Shown: positions 60,223 through 64,000 of the stretch, one piece after another
Layout: each line of letters opens with the position of its first letter
How positions within the stretch are numbered: the first letter of the stretch is position 1
From: Paenibacillus sp. PastM-3
Lineage (GTDB): Bacteria > Bacillota > Bacilli > Paenibacillales > Paenibacillaceae
Direction of reading: 5' to 3'
NCBI RefSeq assembly: GCF_029893965.1
Contig: NZ_JARXXP010000001.1
Coordinates: forward strand, 1-64,000
DNA length: 64,000 nt
The notes under the pieces: generated by a model
What the model saw: only the letters and a program-made list of their open reading frames with translations
Told to the model about the DNA's origin: nothing
Database searches by the model: none
Translations under genes and position numbers: made by a program

Positions 60223-61839
60223 CTACCGGGATCCGGGCTTCTCCGACGCAGGCTGCAGCATGGCCAGCTTGCTGCGCCATGTCCTGGCTTCCTGCTTTTG
60301 CTGGTTCAGCTCATAGAGCGCTGCAATCCGTTCATAGGCATCATACTCTTCCGGGTTGAATAGGACGACATATTTCAGGCAGGCGATTGCCCTTGTATAT
60401 TTACCGAGTTTAGCCAGCACATCCGCCTCATAATGGGCCAGAGCAACCAGATCAATCTCCAGACGGGTCCGCAGATTCAGATTCCAGTCCTGATCCAGAT
60501 TCCGGAAAAGCTCATCATCAACCTGCTGGAAGATATCCTGGATCAGGCTGTCTTTACGTACTGGGTCTGTTTCCTTAACCGCCAGCCTGGTATTCTCCAG
60601 CAGAGTCAGCAGGTCACAGTCTACCGGAGCCATCAGTGAAATCTGCTGGTTATCACTGTATAGCAGCTGCGTTTCTTCATTATTAAGCAGCTGCTTCAGG
60701 TGATTCAGGCAGACGCGCAGCTGGTTCCGGGCTTTGGTGTTCTCCATGTCCTTCCAGAGGTCCTCACACAGCTGATCCCGGGCAGCGGCCGGGTGCAGCA
60801 GCAGGTAAATCAGCAGATCTTTGGCACTTCTTCTCCCCCAGCCGCCCAGCACCTGTGTATCATCAAGGAAGACTTGAAAAGATTTCAGCAGCGTTACCTT
60901 TAGACGGACAACAGGAACAGCAGGGGCAGCAGGGGCAGCAGTGTCCTCAGGCTGCAACTCCCCGTTCACCAGTCCGATAAAATCGGAATGCAGCTCCAAT
61001 AGATAAGGATCAAGCGGTGCCCGGTTACTTGTCTCAGTGTCAAAAAACATCCGGATTTGCTTATATGTCTCCTCCGGCTGGTCATAAAACAGCATGTTGG
61101 ATGCATTGTAGACGGTCATAAAGCGGCAGTTCGGATTCGCCGAGGCAATCAGGCCGGACAGGTACGGCGGATACATCGGATCGCGTTCTCCTGTCAGCAG
61201 AAGAAGTGGTCCTGTATGCTTCTTGAACATCTCCATGATCTCATCGTGGGCCCCCGCAAAAAAATCCAGCAGCTCAATATAGCTATCAAAGCTTACTCTG
61301 GCGAATGCTGCATACAGCCTGCCGATTTCCGGTGTTCCAGGCTGAAAAAGCGTTGCATTCGGAATGACATGGCCTGCCAGGGCGCTCATGGACTGATGCT
61401 TCAGCAGATTTTTGCGGTAGTCTGCATACTTGCCGGCAGTGCTGCTTGAATTGAATAACGGCAGTGACAGCATGACATTGCTGCGTACTTTTGCAGGATA
61501 TACTTTGGTATAGTAGAGGCCAATAATGCATCCTGCACCATGGGAGATGATATCAAATTGTTCAATCCCCAGCCGGCGCAACAGGCTGTCCAGATGATCT
61601 ACATAGATCCAGGCCAGTTTGGACGGGGCGATGCTGTCTATGCCGCTTTGTCCGTGTCCGCGGAAATCGTATCTAAGCAGGTGGAATTCATCTTCCAAAT
61701 AGGGAAGGATCCGGTCCCATGAGGTCAGGTCAAAGCCCATCCCGTGAATCAGGACAAGCGTACGGGTATTTTCGTGAGCCTGTTTGGCTTCTTTATAATC
61801 GTAATGCAATTGTAAACCGTTCTCCAAAGTATGCTTCAT
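60223..61839 (-). CDS. Degenerate alpha/beta-hydrolase fused to SARP/BTAD-like regulator
   Basis: A 538-residue two-part protein. Residues 1-270 have the alpha/beta-hydrolase fold (LVLIHGMGFDLTSWDRILPY, LLRYDFRGHGQSG). At the nucleophile elbow the sequence is ISHGAGC, with Gly101 where Ser should be. The general base His is Asn248 (YNASNMLFYD), while the Asp is kept (TGERDPMYPP, D220). So it is probably a ligand sensor, not an enzyme. Residues about 310-538 form a winged helix of the OmpR/SARP type (LLKSFQVFLDDTQVLGGWGR, CEDLWKDMENTKARNQLRVC) and a BTAD helical-repeat domain. The gene lies opposite the atypical ketosynthase, which may make or modify its ligand. Confidence 0.8.
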   Translation of the reverse strand: MKHTLENGLQLHYDYKEAKQAHENTRTLVLIHGMGFDLTSWDRILPYLEDEFHLLRYDFRGHGQSGIDSIAPSKLAWIYVDHLDSLLRRLGIEQFDIISHGAGCIIGLYYTKVYPAKVRSNVMLSLPLFNSSSTAGKYADYRKNLLKHQSMSALAGHVIPNATLFQPGTPEIGRLYAAFARVSFDSYIELLDFFAGAHDEIMEMFKKHTGPLLLLTGERDPMYPPYLSGLIASANPNCRFMTVYNASNMLFYDQPEETYKQIRMFFDTETSNRAPLDPYLLELHSDFIGLVNGELQPEDTAAPAAPAVPVVRLKVTLLKSFQVFLDDTQVLGGWGRRSAKDLLIYLLLHPAAARDQLCEDLWKDMENTKARNQLRVCLNHLKQLLNNEETQLLYSDNQQISLMAPVDCDLLTLLENTRLAVKETDPVRKDSLIQDIFQQVDDELFRNLDQDWNLNLRTRLEIDLVALAHYEADVLAKLGKYTRAIACLKYVVLFNPEEYDAYERIAALYELNQQKQEARTWRSKLAMLQPASEKPGSR

Positions 61840-61935
61840 TTCAGTGCTCCTCTGTCTGACCGATTAATCTATGTATCTATATTGAACGAAAAAAAGCAGT
61901 TATTTTATCATAATATGCGGTTTTTTGTAGAAAAG

Positions 61936-61968
61936 TGTAACGTTAATGTAACGGTATGCTGATAGAAT
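61936..61968. promoter_or_regulatory. SARP-style direct repeat and -10 box
   Basis: Two identical heptamers TGTAACG (61936-61942 and 61947-61953) are separated by TTAA, an 11-base period. Nine bases later is TAGAAT (61963-61968), a plausible plus-strand -10. SARP regulators typically bind heptamer direct repeats with 4-base spacing, about 8 bases upstream of a -10. The site lies 97 bases upstream of the SARP-like regulator gene and before miaB. It could act on either. Confidence 0.5.
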
Positions 61969-62006
61969 GGGATAAAGCTGAATTCACGGGGAGATGATTT
62001 GCTGAA

Positions 62007-62084
62007 ATGAAGATGTTTTTCATCTGTGTCAAAAAATCCAAACTTGAGATGGTGTACCTGCGAATGTACATCTGCCGCAAATAA
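62007..62084 (+). CDS. Possible 25-residue peptide
   Basis: An ATG frame of 25 codons (MKMFFICVKKSKLEMVYLRM followed by YICRK) starts 13 bases after GGGGAG and about 40 bases after the proposed SARP-style -10. The product is basic and hydrophobic. The ribosome spacing is poor and no family fits. The rest of the 430-base gap from 61840 to 62269 shows only the repeat site and a weak CCTTCC/GGAAGG hairpin near 62117. Confidence 0.2.
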   Translation: MKMFFICVKKSKLEMVYLRMYICRK

Positions 62085-62269
62085 TGATGCTCCGCACACT
62101 TCATATATCATTCTGAGCCTTCCTGCTGACTCCGGCCGGAAGGTTTATTCATTATGCCTGCATTGCCGGATGGATTGGCCTCCAACATTTATGCTATAAT
62201 TTTTTATTGGCGATAATAAAATTAACCGATTTGATTACTGAAGCTTTCATTCATAAAGGACGTGAAAAC

Positions 62270-63877
62270 ATGACAATGGGGAATAACTCACCGGACTTAA
62301 AATCCGGCAAGGGCGGTTCGAAGGATTACTCGAAGTATTTTGATTTTTCTGATGCCAAAGTCATCAGTGAAGAAGAGGGAAAAACGACTTACCGGATAAA
62401 GGGGCGTACTGTACAAATCAACTCCAACCCGGATTATAAGGAAGGCAAGCGCCGGGGCAAGCAGGAGATCGAGGTTATTAATTTTGAAGATGCGGAAACC
62501 ATCCGGATTATGGAGGAGTTCCGTGAAATGAACAGCCATAAACAGCAGTATTATTTCATTGCGACCTACGGCTGCCAGATGAATGAGCATGATACCGAAA
62601 CGATGAAGGGCATGCTGGAGGAAATGGGCTATCAGCCGGTGGAAGACCGGAATGAAGCGGATATTATTCTGCTGAATACGTGCGCGATCCGCGAAAATGC
62701 TGAAGATAAAGTGTTCGGCGAGCTGGGTCACCTCAAAACACTGAAGCTGGAAAAGCCTGGGCTGCTATTGGGCGTCTGCGGCTGTATGTCCCAGGAAGAA
62801 GGCGTTGTGAACCGGATTATGGCCAAGCACGGGTTCGTGGACATGATCTTCGGTACGCATAATATTCACCGTCTGCCGCAGATCATCAAGGAATCGCTGT
62901 TCAGCAAGGAGCTTGTGGTCGAGGTCTGGTCCAAGGAAGGCGACATCATTGAGAATCTTCCCAAGAAGCGTGAAGGCATGCGCGCCTGGGTTAACATCAT
63001 GTACGGCTGTGACAAGTTCTGCACCTACTGTATTGTACCGTTCACCCGCGGTAAAGAGCGCAGCCGCCGTCCGGAGGACGTAATCACCGAAGTACGCGAG
63101 CTGGCCCGCCTTGGCTTTAAGGAAGTAACGCTGCTCGGACAAAATGTGAACGCCTACGGCAAGGATTTTACGGATATTGACTATACATTCGGGGATCTGA
63201 TGGATGATATGCGGGGGATTGATATACCGCGTATCCGCTTCATGACCTCGCATCCCCGCGATTTTGACGATAGATTAATAGAAGTGCTAGGCAAAGGCGG
63301 CAATCTGACGGAGCATATCCATCTGCCGGTGCAGTCCGGAAGTACGGCGGTGCTCAAAAAAATGAGCCGCAAATATACGCGTGAGGCTTATCTGGAGCTG
63401 GTCTATAAGCTGAAAGCCAGTGTGCCGGATGCCGTGCTGACCACAGATATTATCGTCGGCTTCCCCGGCGAAACGGAGGAGCAGTTTGAAGAGACGCTGT
63501 CCCTCGTCCGTGAAGTAGGTTATGATATGGCATATACCTTTATTTACTCGCCGCGTGAGGGTACGCCGGCTGCAGCAATGGAGGATAATGTTCCGCTTGA
63601 AGTGAAGAACGGGCGGCTGAAACGCCTGAATGATCTGATTAAGGAACAGAGCCGGGTAAGCAACGACCGGATGCTCGGTGAACTGGTGGAAGTGCTGGTG
63701 GAGGGGGAGAGCAAGAACAACGCTAATGTACTCTCCGGACGCTCCCGTGCCAATAAGCTTGTTCATTTCGAGGGTCCCAAGGAGCTGATCGGCAGCTTTG
63801 TGCAGGTAAGAATTACCGATACCAAAACCTGGTATATCAAAGGGGATTATGTAGCAGAGGCTGCAGCAGTCCTCTAA
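62270..63877 (+). CDS. miaB: tRNA-2-methylthio-N6-dimethylallyladenosine synthase
   Basis: A 535-residue radical SAM methylthiotransferase that modifies A37 of tRNAs reading UNN codons. The UPF0004 domain cysteines are in [19 protein letters not shown] and VCGCMSQEE. The radical-SAM cluster is [20 protein letters not shown]. The C-terminal TRAM domain reads [20 protein letters not shown]. The Bacillota-type N-terminal extension of about 75 residues is present. The start at ATG 62270 follows AAAGGACG; the frame to 62207 is longer but unsupported. A ymcA-like gene follows, as in Bacillus. Confidence 0.97.
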   Translation: MTMGNNSPDLKSGKGGSKDYSKYFDFSDAKVISEEEGKTTYRIKGRTVQINSNPDYKEGKRRGKQEIEVINFEDAETIRIMEEFREMNSHKQQYYFIATYGCQMNEHDTETMKGMLEEMGYQPVEDRNEADIILLNTCAIRENAEDKVFGELGHLKTLKLEKPGLLLGVCGCMSQEEGVVNRIMAKHGFVDMIFGTHNIHRLPQIIKESLFSKELVVEVWSKEGDIIENLPKKREGMRAWVNIMYGCDKFCTYCIVPFTRGKERSRRPEDVITEVRELARLGFKEVTLLGQNVNAYGKDFTDIDYTFGDLMDDMRGIDIPRIRFMTSHPRDFDDRLIEVLGKGGNLTEHIHLPVQSGSTAVLKKMSRKYTREAYLELVYKLKASVPDAVLTTDIIVGFPGETEEQFEETLSLVREVGYDMAYTFIYSPREGTPAAAMEDNVPLEVKNGRLKRLNDLIKEQSRVSNDRMLGELVEVLVEGESKNNANVLSGRSRANKLVHFEGPKELIGSFVQVRITDTKTWYIKGDYVAEAAAVL

Positions 63878-63901
63878 TCATAGAGAAATGGGGCGAGAAG
63901 C

Positions 63902-64000
63902 ATGAGCCAGGAGAGCTCGAATGTGAACAAATACGGCATGCAGAGCTACGATACCCGTGATCTGATTGTACGTGAGGATATTATGGGCAAAGCCAAGGAG
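63902..64000 (+). CDS. YlbF/YmcA family protein, partial
   Basis: The first 33 codons of a gene cut by the window end. It reads SYDTRDLIVREDIMGKAKE after a polar start, matching the N-terminal helix of YlbF/YmcA (RicA/RicF) proteins. In Bacillus subtilis ymcA follows miaB (ymcB) directly and works with YlbF and YaaT in mRNA maturation and development. Here the gap is 24 bases, so the genes are an operon. The identity rests on context and the short N-terminus. Confidence 0.65.
   Translation, partial: MSQESSNVNKYGMQSYDTRDLIVREDIMGKAKE

Noticed and set aside
61908..62111. 67-codon minus-strand ORF upstream of the regulator gene
   Set aside because: Covers the direct-repeat promoter region, no ribosome site and no protein-like pattern.

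Overview
The window looks like a chromosome segment of a Paenibacillus-type Bacillota (low-to-moderate GC, strong AGGAGG ribosome binding sites, frequent GTG/TTG starts, S-layer SLH anchoring, GH105/GH112/GH43 plant-polysaccharide enzymes, copper-amine-oxidase 'stalk' domains, miaB followed by a YlbF/YmcA-type gene). I see no rRNA, no canonical tRNA and no CRISPR array. Species is not identifiable from the sequence alone.

Layout. 0-8.4 kb: a frameshifted small gene, a VOC protein, a helical hypothetical protein, a broken membrane-protein gene, an AraC regulator with its GyrI-like partner, a solitary flagellin and yaaA. 8.5-13.2 kb: a GH105-GH112 operon (rhamnogalacturonan fragments) with a divergent AraC regulator, then a tiny holin-like toxin ORF. 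13.3-24 kb: DUF4317 protein, membrane proteins, an RCC1/stalk-domain secreted protein, a DUF4353 lipoprotein, a membrane GGDEF-EAL protein, a hypothetical protein and a slipin. Just upstream of the slipin is a structured RNA with tRNA-like arms in permuted order. 24.6-35.9 kb: a defence/mobile island with a winged-helix PD-(D/E)XK protein, a membrane-anchored Mrr-type nuclease, a divergent XRE/helical-repeat regulator pair, a McrB-like AAA+ plus DUF2357 nuclease, a NERD pseudogene, a complete IS256-family element and scraps of tatD, a NusG-II-like protein and an unknown gene. 35.9-41.5 kb: small RCC1 protein, PadR-DUF4180 fusion with its operator, chrA, GNAT, and a MATE pump with divergent TetR. 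41.9-46.7 kb: a very large S-layer-anchored arabinanase. 46.8-51.3 kb: HxlR regulator, zwf, gnd, cysteine desulfidase. 51.4-57.4 kb: L-rhamnose operon (fucO-rhaB-rhaA-rhaD) with DeoR regulator. 57.7-64 kb: old yellow enzyme, an unusual ketosynthase, an alpha/beta-hydrolase-like/SARP-like regulator, miaB and the start of a ymcA-like gene.

How the parts connect. Three separate loci fit one diet, pectic rhamnogalacturonan I. GH43 trims arabinan at the cell surface. GH105 removes unsaturated galacturonic acid. GH112 may phosphorolyse galactosyl-rhamnose. The rha operon then burns the rhamnose, ending in propanediol through FucO. A perfect cre site lies in the rha leader, and one-mismatch cre sites lie at the other two loci, suggesting shared carbon catabolite control. 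The least explained parts are the tRNA-mimicking RNA, the reader-equipped McrB-like system, and the degenerate-hydrolase/SARP regulator facing an atypical ketosynthase, with a SARP-style 7+4+7 direct repeat in its upstream region.
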